NCBI GenBank assembly: GCA_009760855.2
Contig: WPIO01000011.1
Location: 6,860,001-6,924,000, forward strand
DNA from: Cristatella mucedo
Taxonomy: Eukaryota > Bryozoa > Phylactolaemata > Cristatellidae
Direction: 5' to 3'
DNA: 64,000 nucleotides
The notes under the pieces were generated by a model that made no database searches, was not told the origin of the DNA, and was given only the letters and a program-made list of their open reading frames with translations. A program made the translations under genes and the position numbers. How positions within the stretch are numbered: the stretch's first letter is position 1; the number at the start of each line of letters is the position of its first letter. Positions 1 through 12,632 of the stretch are shown here, one piece after another.

Positions 1-33
1 CGACCTCGGTCGTTAGAGGCGAGCAGATATCTT

Positions 34-44
34 CCCCCCCCCCC
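34..44. repeat. poly-C tract
   Basis: Uninterrupted run of 11 C, one of several G/C homopolymer runs of 9-14 bases in the window. Confidence 0.9.
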
Positions 45-106
45 GACCTCGAGTGCCGCGTCAAGCCCTCGCTGCGGTGTCCTGTTCCATCCGAGCTGGT
101 TTTACC

Positions 107-124
107 TCTTTCTCCCTCTCTCTT

Positions 125-177
<53 letters not shown>

Positions 178-189
178 CTCTCTTTCCTC
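107..189. repeat. (CT)n microsatellite, pyrimidine-rich
   Basis: Pyrimidine tract whose core (about 130-172) is uninterrupted CT dinucleotide repeat. No gene is visible next to it. Confidence 0.95.
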
Positions 190-2285
190 AGGCGCGTGAC
201 CGCTCCTTTGCCGGAGCACATTGAGTCGGCTGCCTGTTCAAGACGCATAAGCTGAACGCTAAACTGTTATTCGACTAAAACAATACTCGAACAGCCCCGC
301 CTTAAATTAGTGCGTTTACCCGTCGGGTGAATGACTAGAGTGCAGATTACGCAGGAAATAATGATGCTAGCGCCCCGGGCTTCGGCGGAGGCCCATTCAA
401 TTTTTGTGTGGACATCTTAAAAAAGCGGAGCGCAGATTGAGGACGTTTCGAGAGAAAGCGGGAGCAACCTGGTTGTCTTTTTTTCTTGGAGTTTCGCGGC
501 GAGAGCTAAAGCTTCAGCAAGTGCTAGTCATTGTGGACTCGCGACGCATGCTATCGAAGCTATCGCCTAGAAGCGAAGTCGTGGAAGCCGTCCCGATGCA
601 CCCGACGGATGTGACGACGCTAGCCTACGTCCGCACAGGTCACGAATGCCTATAAATGGCAAGTCAATGTTGTCAGTGTAGAGCAGTAGATTCCAATAGA
701 GCCGGAGAGTGCTACATTTGCATAGCACCGACCGTAGCACACAGCTCCTTAATTCGAACCCCGAAGTACAGCTGCGTTCATTTCTGTCGATATAGGCTTT
801 TTATATGATCTAAACCGTAGATCACGACATATCCGGTTCCTAAGAATAAAATCTCGGGAGCATCTAGTAATCTCGTGCATCATCAGTCGAAATCTGGGTC
901 ACTCGGAATGCCGGGTTTACTCCGCCCTTCAATTAAGGTCATCCTCGGCCAAGCTAACGAAAGAACCTCATATAACCAACCGTCTAGGGTGTCGGGTAGC
1001 GTCAGGTGTCAGGGTCAGGGGTCGGGTAGCGTAGCTTCGCCACCTCCTCACGCTCACGCTCAAATAGAAAATGCTACTGAGGATATTCAGACACGTGATT
1101 TTCACAGATGTCTTTGTAGCTGTCTTCGCTTTACCTTCTTTGTCGGCAGCCATCGTCGTCGGCTATCGTCGTCGTCGTCGCGGCATCGCGCGGGGTTTCA
1201 ATGCGTCCCCTGACGCAGTATCTCCTCTAATGCTGACGATGCTGGTATATCCTATCCAGTCGTCGTACGAAGCCGCTTCTCCGTTATGCCCTTCCTATTT
1301 CTCTACTTCCTCGTTGTGCGCGTCACGCTTACTGTTTGCCGTGCGAAATGTGGGCGAAAGCCGGCTGCCCACCGGAAGCCGCACGGGCTTTGGATGCGGT
1401 GCCATAGATTACACGCCAGCCTAAAGCCTCATTAGACGTGGCGTCTTCTCTAGGCTAAAGCGTGCGCAAATGAAGTTGCAAGTTCGTCACGATGATAGTG
1501 CACTCGGGCGCTAATTTTTCAATCCTGTGAGTAGCTGCGAATTTTTTCGACCATCTGCTTAACCGGAGTTTTAAAGACGCTACCCTTTGCCCTTTCACAC
1601 GCGTTGCCGGTGTACTGCAGAAGTATAGCGCAGCAGCTCAAACGCATAGCACCACCACTTCCCCTTACTTAGCGTAGCCTTTCGCGAGTATCCACCGTAA
1701 CGAGCTTACAACCTTACGCACTGCCTTTCGCGAAATGGACGAGCGCGTCTGCTGCAGCCGATGCTGCTGCTCGCTTCCGTCTGCGCTTCCGGCGGGCGAA
1801 GACTTCCGCTGCGTCACTCGTCGGTCGTCTCAGCTTGCCAATCCTCCTCAGCCGGTAGTTGTAAGTCGGTACCGCCATCGAGCCAAGGGGTCGACGCAAC
1901 GAGCAATCTTTCGTCGCGAATTAATAACGAGAGCACACGAGGTAACGATATGCTAACGCGTAACGACAGCTACAAGCTCGCTGCCCGTAAGAGGACGACG
2001 CTACGCTGCTTTGGCTCGGAGTGTCGAGCGGATTCGAGCGCCTCCCGCCCCGTCCGGCGCTCCAGTTCCGCTGCGAGTATCCGGCATCGTCCAGCTCCTG
2101 CCGAGCTTACCGGGCTGTGACGTCACCGGCGGAGGCCGCAACCCGGCGGACGCCGCACGCTCCTGGGGCGGGGGCCTGCGGCATTGTTTGAGTCCTGCAT
2201 CGCCTGGAAACACCCGCTCGGTCTGAGCGCGTTCGGCGTGAGGCGGCCGTCGGAGCGTGGGGGCCGAGTCGTGCGGCGGATACCT
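190..2285. other. unassigned, no gene seen
   Basis: Only short open frames on both strands, none with a recognisable domain. It holds CpG-rich patches and a short GTC-rich run near 1150-1190, where all frames read low-complexity Ser/Arg. No transposon motif was recognised. Confidence 0.5.
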
Positions 2286-2287
2286 GC

Positions 2288-2425
2288 TACGTAATGTAAC
2301 GTAGTGCATATCCGTCTGTAACTCCACAAAGACTATGTGGGTGTTACGCAGGAGAGTTTTGTGCAGCACACTCATAGCCTTAGCGGCTTTCTCTAAATTC
2401 ATCGTAGGTAAGACAGAACCCATTA
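2288..2425 (-). mobile_element. LINE-A 3' end fragment
   Basis: Matches the terminal 3' UTR of the other LINE-A copies: pentamer tail at the low-coordinate end, then the complements of the 'tgtggagttaca' and 'gtaacaccca' segments and of the 'cgcttaggct' motif. Heavily 5'-truncated, non-coding remnant. Confidence 0.7.
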
Positions 2426-2609
2426 GGGATTTCGTAGGTAAGAACTTATTAGGGACTCATTCCCCTCGCTGGCTTTTCCATCGGCCTGCTGTCCTCATCG
2501 TCCAGCAGCACGTCTCCTCTCTCCTCCGTCACGCCTGAACTCGCTATTAAACTCAACGCTAAATGTGTCTCCGTGGCTTAAAAACCACTGGTCTTGAGAC
2601 CATATATCA

Positions 2610-2612
<3 letters not shown>

Positions 2613-2672
<60 letters not shown>
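2613..2672. repeat. (CT)n microsatellite
   Basis: Pure CT dinucleotide repeat of 60 bp. It makes the minus strand read as an artificial Glu/Arg frame. Confidence 0.95.
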
Positions 2673-2675
<3 letters not shown>

Positions 2676-2734
2676 ATGAGGTCCAAAGACTCGCTGTTAC
2701 CCATTGTACAAAAATATTGTAAATGTATAACTGG

Positions 2735-2892
2735 CTACCCGTGAAGTCCCCTCCATTCTGAAAGCAGTGGTTGTCAGGCCACGCATTAAAAGGCCTACCC
2801 TAGATCACGAGAACATAAGTAACTTTCGGCCAATCTCCCGTCTGCCATTCTTGTCGAAGGCACTTTGCAACCGGGTCTCGGTGGGTACGAAA
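2735..2892 (+). mobile_element. LINE reverse-transcriptase fragment (palm N-terminus)
   Basis: One frame reads PSILKAVVVRPRIKRPTLD followed by NFRPISRLPFLSKAL. This is the conserved start of CR1/L2-type reverse transcriptase, usually an F-K-x-A-x-V-x-P-x-x-K-K block followed by N-Y-R-P-I-S-x-L-x-F-L-S-K. The frame breaks on both sides, so this is a short relic. It resembles LINE-B more than LINE-A, but the family is inferred. Confidence 0.6.
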
Positions 2893-3229
2893 TTTCCCCG
2901 CTCGACCTCACAAGCTACGTAAGCCGCTCGACCTAACCCCTTACGAGGCCTTATAGCAAGGTGGCTGTCGAAGGACCTGCGCCAGAAGAACGACCCTTTG
3001 ATTAATCTCTTGACCAGAAAATAACATGCGCCAGCAATAAAAGGGAAACTAAGCATCACTACCGGGCAGCCCTGGGTACATGAGGGCTACACGGGACTTC
3101 AGCATAGCAAGGATGCAAACATTCCCGAACGCGGAAGGGGAGCCCTCGGTCGGAGGCAGTCTTTGACCGCGATCGTCGGCGCTGTATCGGAATGCTGCTC
3201 TGCTTCAGCTTAACAGAGTCCTTCCGAAC

Positions 3230-3624
3230 AATGGCGATCGGGTTAGAGCTCTGCTAGTTGTGCTGGATACACTGTATCAGCAGCCGTCCACACAATTGGC
3301 CATCGGCTCTTTCCGGTGCCATTCATGTGCTATCTGGTGCCTTTAATCAATTTCTGGTGCCTTCGAGTGTCCCTCTCGACGTTCAGACTTGCTGGTTGGT
3401 ATCTCTGATACAGTGCGCTAAATTGAGCTGGATCCTACTTCAGCGAGACTTGTCAAATGTAGAGTAAATGGCCATCGGTCATCCTCAGAGCCCTTAGAAT
3501 GCTGGGTAGCTCAGTGTTTGGTCTTAGGCTTTTCAACTTCTTTTCACTCTCTGTACTCTCCACCACGAGTCCGATATCATCCCCAATAAGAATTCTTGGC
3601 TTTCATTCCTATGACACTCATCTG
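3230..3624 (+). mobile_element. LINE-B-like RT fragment
   Basis: Frame-broken reading shows a weak GSVLGPLLF-like block near 3510-3530 and a degenerate F-Y-A-D-D-T-Q-L block (read FHSYDTHL) near 3600. It is cut at 3625 by the pentamer tail of a minus-strand LINE-A copy. Confidence 0.45.
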
Positions 3625-4754
3625 TAATGTAATGTAATGTATCTCTATCTGTAACTCCACAAAGTCATAAAGACCATGTGGGCGTTACGACGGAGAGTTT
3701 TGTATAGCGAACCCGCAGCCTAAACGGCTTTCGGTATGCATTCGGTAGCCAACAGACTTCGTCTCACGCAACAAAGAGAAAGTGGGAAGCATAGCAGAGT
3801 CAGGAGATCAGCTGAGGTAGTGAGTAGCATGGAAGTAGCAGCTCAGGACCGTTGAAAAGGATGAGCCATAGTCGGCAGCAGGAGAGTCGTTGTCGTTGCG
3901 TAAGAATTGTGGAAGCGAGCTCCACAGCCTGCACTCCACAGCCTCCACCTACAGAGCTAAAGCTTCTGTCGCTAACGGTTTTTAAGCGGAGGAATGGGAC
4001 TGCTAATTTATTGTCCACACAGGACCTGAGGGCGCGAACAGGCTGAAACTGATGCAGCAGTTCAGCTAGGTACGAAGGAGTCAAGCCGTGGCGAGCCTTA
4101 TGGGTCAGCGTAAGAACCTTGCTCTGAATCCGTTGCTCAACTGGCATCCATCTTAGCTCTTTTGGCAAAGGAGACACGTGCTCAAACTTCTGGGACTTGA
4201 AGACTAGCCTTGCAGCCATATTCATAGTCAGCAGCAGTGGCCTAATCGCTTTCTTTGGTAGCCCAGCCAAAAGGGAATTGCAATAATCAAACCGAGACAG
4301 AACTAAGGAGCTAGTTAAAATTTTTGCAAGCCCCTGTGGGAGACAGCTCCTAATCTTGGATAGGGATCGGACGCGATGGCTAGCTGCAGAAGCAATCTTC
4401 TGAATGAAGCTTTTAAAATTGAGGCAGTTGTCGAAAACGACACCTAAATTTGAGCACGTGGTGACGGTCGCACAACAGCATCACCTATTAGAAGAGCAAA
4501 GCCTTTTAATCCTGCCACACGCTTAGGGTGTCCTATGAGCAGTAGTTCGGTTTTATCGTCATTTAATTTCAGGAAGTTTTCCGACATCCAGGATCGAATG
4601 TCGGCAAGGCAAGCATTCAATTTTTCAGTTGCTGCAGCATATTCCGACGGGTTGAATGACAAATACAACTGAGTACCGTCAGCATAGAAGTGATATCCTA
4701 TTCCATGGGCCATACTCACTTTTCCCAGAGGTTGTGTATAAATGGAGAACAGCA
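3625..4754 (-). mobile_element. LINE-A copy, RT C-terminal half and 3' UTR
   Basis: Non-LTR retrotransposon ORF2 relic, coding strand minus. The 3' end at 3625 carries the ACATT-type tail and the 3' UTR shared by all LINE-A copies. At 4755-4444 the frame reads LFSIYTQPLG, then HFYADGTQLYLSF, then FLKLNDDKTELLLIGHP: RT motifs with the catalytic YADD changed to YADG. At 4270-3800 the C-terminal thumb region follows (PKKAIRPLLLTMNMAARLVF, LTHKARHGL, SYLAELLHQFQP). The two parts are in different frames, so the copy is dead. It is 5'-truncated exactly where a plus-strand LINE-B copy begins, a head-to-head junction. Confidence 0.85.
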
Positions 4755-6045
4755 TCCTTCGACCGGGTTCTTTTCACGGTCTATACTCTCCCTCTTGCCG
4801 ATGTGATTGCCAAGCACAATCTAGGCTTTCACTTCTATGCGGCTGACACTCAGTTGTAGATCTCTCCCAGCCCTCGAGCACATTGAATTCTCTCAACTCC
4901 CCTCTGAATGTATTGATGACATCCGCACATGGATGGCTGCAAATGTTCTTAAATTGAATGATGATAAAATTAACTTACTAGTTATGGGCAAACAAAGTGT
5001 GATTCAGAAATTGAAAAGGCTAAAACTCAAAATTGGCTCTGCTTGCAGCCTTAATCGATGACATTCGCACTTGGATGGCCACCAAATGCCTGAAGCTTGA
5101 CAATGATAAGACCAGTTATCGTCCTCGAGTTGGAATACATCGCCCTTATAAATTGTTCGTCTAGCGTCGCTCATGTGATGTCTGCTCGGAGTCTGAGCCC
5201 TGCTATTCCAAAATGACCTGCCATTGGATGAGCCTATATTGTCTCCATCGTCAAGTAAGAATACTTTTAGCTGAGGAACGTTGCCCAAACCAAGGCCTTT
5301 TGATACTCTTCGGGTACGACAGCCAAACTAGTTCTCGAGTTTACGACATCTCGTCAAGATTGCTGCAGTATTTTTTATTTAAGACTCCAAGCCTGCGCCC
5401 TAAATCTTCTGCAACTAGTGCAAAACTCAATAGATATTCCGGTTTATCGTCGACGGTGAAGCTGCCACAGCATATCACTTCTATTCGAGCTTCACTGGCT
5501 CCCTATCAATTAACGCATCGACTTTAAGATCCACTCAAAATGACTGACAGGTTGCTTCCCTCGCTTGCACCGGCCTACCCATTCGACCGCCTTGCTCCTC
5601 CAGTCACGTGCTCTCGAACCGCCCACTCCTCGGCTTCAGGCGTCTTGTCGTTCCACAAACTCAATTGAAATCTTTTGGTCATCGAGCCTTCAGTTCGTAA
5701 GCGTCAAAAGTCCGGTTTCTGTCACCACCTAAAATGACTTTAGACCATTTTAGTCTCTTCCGATTAACTTTCACTGCAGCCGATAGCGCCTGTTTTTTCA
5801 TGTGCTCTGAGCGTTAACCTGTGCATGAATCAGTGCATGTTTCTAACCAGAGGTTCTACCAACAAGCAGCCCTGAGTGCTTCTAGTGACCTTATGCATGC
5901 TGGCGAAGGTTTGACACTTGTATGCTGTTAAATTTCTGTCTCAGCATGATACCGTGCGTCATTTTCGGTAATTTATTTATTTTCTTTCAGCGAATTATAC
6001 AGCGTCTGGATAGCGACGTTATGATTATTATTATTATTAATATTG
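4755..6045 (+). mobile_element. LINE-B copies, RT to 3' tail, rearranged
   Basis: Starts in RT with VLFTVYTLPLADVIAKHNLG and a degenerate FYAADTQL (YADD lost). It continues with TWMAANVLKLNDDK and breaks near 5058, where a second more diverged segment begins again at the IDDIRTWMA motif. The C-terminal region (5400-5700) is recognisable by the 'tttggt...cgagccttcagttcgta' block shared with other LINE-B copies. An ATT-rich stretch at about 6025-6045 looks like the tail. Frames are broken throughout. Confidence 0.65.
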
Positions 6046-6539
6046 ATTTGAGATATTCAGTTAAGTTCATTGTAGATCATTGGTCTCGTTGGTGCCTCTG
6101 TCTGTTCCGCCTTAGCAGACATCGGTACGATTTTCCTGTTGCCGCTGTCTGACAGGAAGAATTGACCGAGCGATAAGACCTGTCACAGCGGTCTCCTTGC
6201 CGACTTACCTCGGCTGGCCAGAAGTGAGTTGCACCAGTGCAGCTCGGTCGACATCGCTCATCGACAATCAATTATTGAGCCGTCTGCGAGCAGCTTGCGA
6301 TAGATTCATAGCTTCGAGGCACTCAAGCGCTTCGGGAGACAAACGGTTCGCTGCTAACGGCCGTCGTGTCATCTAGGCGTAGCGAGATTACCGTCGGAAA
6401 AGCGCTTTCGTATATCAGCTGCAGTACATTAGTCACGCACCGCTACGGAAATTCGATTAACAAACGCTGCCGCTAGCTCGGCTACAGCGGCAAGTAGGCG
6501 TACGACGTCGAGGCGGGCGAGCGGACAAGGATGGTGGGC

Positions 6540-6932
6540 CATGGCAGAGCAAAGTTCTTACGCTGACCCACAAGGCCCTGAGCCACGGCTTGGCTCCTCC
6601 ATACCTAGCTGAACTGTTGCACCAGTTTCACCTTCCTCGTGCCCTCAGATCCTGTTTGGACAGTAAATTAGCTTTGTTCCGTTCCTCCGCTTAAAGACCT
6701 TTGGCGACAGAAGCTTTTGCTCAGCAGGTCCTAGACTGTGGAACTCACTTACACAATACTTACGCAACGACAACTACTCTCCTGCTGCCGACTATTACAC
6801 ATCCTTTCCAGCCGCCCTGAGCTGCTACTTCCATGCTACTCACTACCTCAACTGCTCTCCTGACTCTGCTGTGACTCCATCGTTCTTTTTGTTGCGTGAG
6901 ATGAACTCTATTGGCTACCGAAAAGTGGGCGG
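6540..6932 (+). mobile_element. LINE-A 3' fragment
   Basis: Reads LTHKALSHGLAPPYLAELL, then the RSCLDSKLALF-like and CNSLTQYLRNDN-like blocks of LINE-A ORF2, over several frames. It stops before the usual 3' UTR and abuts a minus-strand LINE-B fragment at about 6932 (tail-to-tail). 5'-truncated and frameshifted. Confidence 0.75.
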
Positions 6933-7280
6933 TACAATGCTTTCCCTGGTAGGAGTAGATCTGAGAGATAGGCTGGAGCCAAAGAATGAAGTGACCTAAA
7001 AGTGAGCTATAAAACCTTGAAGTCGATCCGTAGCTTGACTGGTAGCCAGTGCAGGTCGGCCAGAAGTGGTGTGATGTGGAAATTGCGACGCTCGCGACAG
7101 ACAAGCCTAGCTGCAGAGTTTTGCACCAGCTTTAAGCGCCTGATTGCACATGCAGGTAGGCCAGCAAGCAGCGAGTTACAGAAGTCAAGACGGGATGTCA
7201 CAAATGCATGGACCGACTTAAATGTGTTATGCTTATCTAAACGAGCCCGAATTGTAGCAACGTTATATAGCTGCCTACTC
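6933..7280 (-). mobile_element. LINE-B ORF2 C-terminal fragment
   Basis: Minus-strand frame contains HAFVTSRLDFCNSLLAGLP, then ACAIRRLKLVQNSAARLVC and DLHWLPVKLRIDFKVL, the thumb/C-terminal signature of CR1/L2-type ORF2. It is the best preserved example of this block here. Truncated at both ends. Confidence 0.85.
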
Positions 7281-8370
7281 ACCCTATTGGTCCGCCAAGG
7301 CCACTGCGTACTCACGCCCGCTCTGCTGCTCACTTTTTCGGCGGTTCAACCCCGCTCCGCCTGTTCCCCACGCCCCCTCGCTCTCGCTGCTTCCTCCACG
7401 CACAGACTGCTGATCTCCCACTCATCGTCTTGCTCGAGTAGCTATCTCGCTCTGCGTCCGCTAGAGTCGTTTCCGCCTTCGCCAACGGCCGCTGCTGCAA
7501 TACAGACCTGGAGCGGCCTCCGATCGTATCCGCTGAAGGAAGAGCGATGACAGAGCGCCCCCTACAGGCCAAGCTAGCCCGCGCTACTGAGCGGCCGCGG
7601 TGGCGTTCAGCCGCTTTCTCTCTCTGGCTTCGAGGCATTCACCCGAGGGGTACACGGATTCACCCTGGGGTACAGCCCTGCTGGGGTACACGGAGCGTCC
7701 GCTCAAAGCGTTTCTCATCGTGAACCCACGGCTGTCGGGTCTGCACCAGGGACCCCCTTCCCCGGACGCCGCCTCGAGAAGGAAATAAGCTTGAGCCCGA
7801 GCGTAGAATCGCTCAGGCGCTGAAGGGCGAGCATATCGGCGGCGCTGACTGAAATTAAATGGACCGACTGCCGGCCGATATGCCCTTGACCAATGACCTT
7901 AACGCGAGAGGCTGAGTCAGTCGCCGGTTTTGAGTCTGCAATATCAAAGTTTTCGTATAAGCCTCCTCCATCGCGGGATCCATATTCTTGACTCAATTTG
8001 GGCCAAGTAATAAACATGCATACGCTTAAGTTGCGTAATTATTACGACGCAGTATCTTATTGATAAACTGCACCCGGAAAATTTTAATAACTTATCTTTA
8101 GCTCAACTGCATTGGAGCGCTAAGGACAGGCAGAGGACAACTACCCTTCCTGAGAAGGCACTAGTGGTCTCCCACCCCTCTTTATCGCTCTAGGAAACAA
8201 GCCATAGCAACCAATCGCGATACAATCGTTAATGTATTGCGTCTTAAGAGAACGAAGTCTTTTTTTAGGCACTTTCATATACTGGCGAAGCATGTCAGTT
8301 GGTTAGTAACAATAATGAACAGTGACAGTACGAACAAGCAGAGAACGGTTAAGTCACACGAACCTAGCGA
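7281..8370. other. unassigned, no gene seen
   Basis: A minus-strand frame of 102 codons (7638-7330), Arg/Ser/Ala-rich, runs into the LINE-B fragment and has no recognisable domain. An 11-bp motif ggggtacacgg is repeated imperfectly three times at about 7646-7694. Nothing else recognised. Confidence 0.45.
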
Positions 8371-9560
8371 ATCCTATCAAGAATAGGTGTTTTTAGCTTC
8401 TTTTTGAATCTAATCGAGTCAGTGGATGTATTGACATCATTCGGGAGTGAGCTTGAAGCTTCGGGAGCACACGAACCAAAGGCACAGTCTACGAGTGATT
8501 TTAGGTAGGTTAGAGACATAACTGAACGACTTGAGTCAGAAGAGAAGATGTTAGATACCTACCCTGATTAGGTAGCAGTTCGGATGGGTAGGTTGTGGCA
8601 AGAGAATGACTGGACCTAACTGTGAATGGCAAACCCCCTGAGGTCGATACTCGGCTTAATGGGGAGCCGGCGAAGGTCAGTGAGAAGTGGTGGAATGTGG
8701 CAACTTCGATATTCACAATAGAAACCTAGCTGGCTGCCTAGTTTTTCGCCAACTGTGAATGCCTTATTGCACCGGCCGGTTGACCCTCCTGAAATGAATT
8801 ACAGACGACAGGGTGGGATGCCACAAACGCATGGACCAACTGGGATGTGGTATCCTTGTCTATAGAGGCCCGAATTTTCGGAATGGTGCATAGCTGAAAG
8901 TAGTGGCGGTGTAGCTGACGTGGTCATCTTGTGAAAGGTCACTTTGGAACAGGACACCCAGATTGAATGCATTAGCTACAGGAGATATCCTGGCCGAGCC
9001 CATTTTGAGGGTAAGGTTATTCAATTTTTTTTGAGTAAAACTAGGTTTGCAAAAAGCAGGTGATTTAGAGAGTTCGGAGTGGCACGAGGTCTGGATGGGT
9101 CAAGGCCCAGGTACAGCTGTGTGCCAGCTGTTTAAAAATGAAAGCCTAGATTGTCCGAGTACATTGGCAGTGGGGAAAAATAGACTGAAAAGAAGTGGAT
9201 CAAGCGTAGATCCCTGGGATTCCCTGTATCATAGAGGCTTCTCGGATGACTGTTGCCCGTTAACACCGATGTTCTGAAATCCGCAGCTGATGTAGGACCT
9301 AAACCATTGCAGCCTAATGCCAGTGCGTGCCCAGTCGAGATGATGGGCATTCAATAAGGACTTAGGGATCGATGGTATCAACAGTTGCCCAAAGATCCTG
9401 CAGAACTAGCAGATACTCTACCAAAGTCAGCATTCATGAGAAGGTCCCCTATACACGGACAGCAAGCAGTGCTTATTCGGTGGACTGATTATTTCTAAAA
9501 GCTGACTGGAATTAGGAGCGAGACCTGAGGCTAAAGACGGACTATTTATTATGTTAGCTA
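8371..9560 (-). mobile_element. LINE-B copy, RT core to C-terminus, decayed
   Basis: Reading the minus strand over several frames gives, in order, a degenerate FQKNHSTETALLAV block (about 9470), LQWFRSYIS (9300), a FSVY...LGFHF block where RT normally has GPLLF and YADD (9130-9250), and HIPPLLTDLRRLPIKPSID (8690-8640). These are CR1/L2-type RT landmarks in the right order, with many stops and frameshifts. The 3' UTR and tail are missing. Confidence 0.75.
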
Positions 9561-10950
9561 TGCAGGACGGCAGCAAATCTATATACGGGCTGTAGTCTAC
9601 CAGTATGGCTGGCTATCAGTCTTCTTAGAGTGGGAGGTACACTTCCGAGATGAGGTCGGTGCTGCCAGGCTTGTGGGAGGTCACTCAAGTAAAGCGAGGA
9701 AGGGGGTGAGAGAGCCCGGCGGGGGGGGCGTGTTACCCGGTGGGTATGCACTTCTTGATCCTATAGCCCACTTGAATAAGGCACGATCGTTCGGTAATAC
9801 CGGAAATGCATCGACGCGTCAATTTGTAAACAGTTTCGAGCGCGGCGAGAGAGGTCGGAACGTGCATGTAGTGCGCCGGGATGTCTACGCGGGTGGGGGC
9901 CGCACGGAAGAGTAGGAAAGGTCGCGGCGGTAGATAAGATACCGTCTGACAGGGAATTTCCTGCTTGCTGGTCCATCGCGAATGCTGCTACAGCCGCATC
10001 CTGAAGGCCGGCGAAGGAGCGTCTCGATCATTCTAGCTCGCGGGCACGAATTTCTAAGGCTTCTGAGGCAGCGCGTGCGAGTAGAGATCGTATCAGAAGC
10101 AAAGCCAATCTGTTCATTTTAAAATCACGAACAATCTACTCTTCACACTTTCATTGCTCGCTTACTAGCCGACATCCCATACTTGTCAGCGACATCAGAG
10201 CGCTGCAAACGAGTATCCGCAATTCCTGCGAACTGTGGCTTCCTTCGAGCCTTCCAAGCTTCTTTTAGTGACACCTCTCCATTAGAATATTCAGTATCTT
10301 CGCTCTCCGTTGACCAGTGCAACGCTGCCTAAAGCATCTGTTCTGTTTAAAGCAGCTTGAGCCGAACTGATCGAGTGAATGTGCGAATGTCCCCTGGCAC
10401 CTCTTCGGTGTCAAAAGAGGATGTGCGCTCGAATTTCAAGTCCCGTCAAGCGGTCGTGGGTTTCCGTCAGTAAATTCTTTATTCGGCACGAAGGAGAGTA
10501 AGAGGGAAGCGGAAACCGCCGATGCTCTTCCGCCTGATCTGCATAGTCATAAGGCTATCGTAAGGCTGTTAAATCAGCTTTAGCGGCTTCAACCTGCTCG
10601 AAGCGTGCAATTAATAACTGCCACCGAGGAACTCAAAACTCATAACCGGGGTTAATAAAGTGTGAACAGACCCCGGGTGAAAGGATGCGCATGTGATGGC
10701 TGAGGGAGGCCACGATGCCAGGCCGGGCAGGCGTCAGCTTGGAGACCAGCCTCGCTAGTGTGGGAGGAAGGCGGAAGTGACAAACCGGGCATTTCTGCTT
10801 GCTTCCGACTTGACGTGCATCGCACGGCCCAGGATTCGACTGCTGACGGAGGCTGGTGGAAGGCGCTCTGAAACGGTGGTGTGCTAAATTAGTGAATTAA
10901 CTAAGCATTCGCCGGTCTTAACTATAGCGGATAGGGAACCGATTATGCGA
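9561..10950. other. mostly unassigned
   Basis: No gene recognised. A stretch at about 10443-10585 weakly resembles SINE-1 on the plus strand: a ggtcgtgggttt box, then 'ggctat' and 'gttaaatcagct' segments in the expected order. I treat this as a possible decayed SINE only. Confidence 0.35.
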
Positions 10951-10954
10951 TAAT

Positions 10955-11911
10955 CTATTGTCAACTTACTAGTTATGGGCAAACCAGGTGTGATTCAGAT
11001 ATGGGAAAGGTTCGCGTTCATAATCGGCTCTGCCAGCATATCTTCTGTTAAATCTACACGAAATCTATTTGTCCTGTTCCAAGTGACCTTTCATTACATG
11101 ACTACATCAGCTCCACAATCAAGTATGCCTACTTTCAGCTACAACATTGCTAAAACTCGGGCTTGTTTAGACATTGCTTAAATTCGGGTTTTTTTGGACA
11201 GCAAACCACATCTAAATTGCTCCATGCATTTATGACATCCCGTCTCGACTTCTGTAACTCAGTACTTGCTGGTCTGCCGCAGGCGCTTACAGTTGGTGCA
11301 AAACTCTGCCGCTAGGCTTATCTGTCGTGAGCTTCACAGCTGCCACATCACACCACTTCTCGTCGATTTTCGCTGGCTCCCAGTCAAGCAACGCATCAAC
11401 TTCAAGGTTCTTTCAATCAGCTTTTAGGTCCCCTCATTCTTTGGCTACAGCCTATCTATCAGATCTACTCCACCACCAGGCTAAGCATACCGCCCGCTTT
11501 TCGGAATCTAATCATTTACCTTTACTCCGTACGAACCTCAAATTCTTTGGAGACATTGCCTTTAGTTCGTATGCTCACAAATCTTGTGGAACTCACTTCC
11601 AACTTGCTTCGTGGCATCCCCTTACTTGACCACATTTAAAAGGAATCAAAAACGGTTCTATTTATCACAGCATTTAGTGGGTCAATGCGATTTCGTTCTT
11701 TATGTGCTCACACTATACATGCTGCCACTAACAATATTTGAATGCTGAACTTGTGCATGTCATCCCTAACCATGTTATGTCTGCTTTCTGTCATTAAGCA
11801 TGCTACCACTAACCATTCGATCGTGCTTCCTTTGCAGCAAATGTAAAGTGCATAGAAAGAGTGAGCTCTCTGAGGGTGCTATATCAAATGTGTTATTATT
11901 ATTATTATTAT
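10955..11911 (+). mobile_element. LINE-B copy with 3' UTR and ATT tail
   Basis: Begins within ORF2 (LLVMGKPGVIQ...FIIGSASISSV) and continues through CHITPLLVDFRWLPVKQRIN over several frames. It ends with the LINE-B 3' UTR (atgctaccactaaccattcg, then the aaagtgcatagaaagag...gagggtgctatatc block) and an (ATT)n tail at 11891-11911. Frameshifted, 5'-truncated. Confidence 0.85.
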
Positions 11912-12632
11912 GTCCAAGGCCACTTAAAAGCAGAAGGCGAGTAATAGGCTGGCATTTGTGCTTCCGGAGATGGCTTTGGAAGTTGAGCTCTAGACCACAG
12001 ATCCGTCGGTGTACGCCGTGGCCGTAGTTGTGTGCCTTAACGTGCCCCCACCCGCCCTTTACTGTCAAATAGACTTGTCCGCGTTATTGATAAGTACTTA
12101 TGGTGTGCTTATGGGCTTAGTTCTATGTTCTTAGTCACTGCCGTGCTTCGCATCTGTCAGCGTGCATTGGTGCTGCTCATACAAGCCGCTAGGTGCGACA
12201 CAAGGTTAATGCGTTCATTCACGCCAGAACTCTTCGCTCGTCGGCTCAAGCTATCACCTAGTCACGAGACCATGGCTGCGTTAGCGGCCGCTAGCTCTGG
12301 CCGTGAGTGGACGCCGCCGTGCTCGTTAGTAACAGCGAGCCAGCCCTTGTCAGGCTAAAGCCCCGACACTTGCCTCGTTACAGTAAGTAAATGTAGCTGT
12401 CATTTTGAGGTCTATAACTAGAACGAGGTCACTTATAGTGGGGTAGGGGTTTCCGACGGCAAAAAAACCATGCCACGGAATGTCATCGCCCATCTCCTTT
12501 CGCAGCAGGTCGCCCCACCGAGGCCTGTTATCCAGTGTGGGTGAACCTGCATTAACGGCATTTTCAAGCCTGGCATGTGGTGCAAATTAATAAACAGGAT
12601 TCTCGTCGTGCTCTAGGTCACCAGGTCCAGGA

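Noticed and set aside
2001-2423. 140-codon minus-strand frame
   Set aside because: Its N-terminus lies in a LINE-A 3' end and the rest is Arg/Pro-rich with equally open frames on the other strand.
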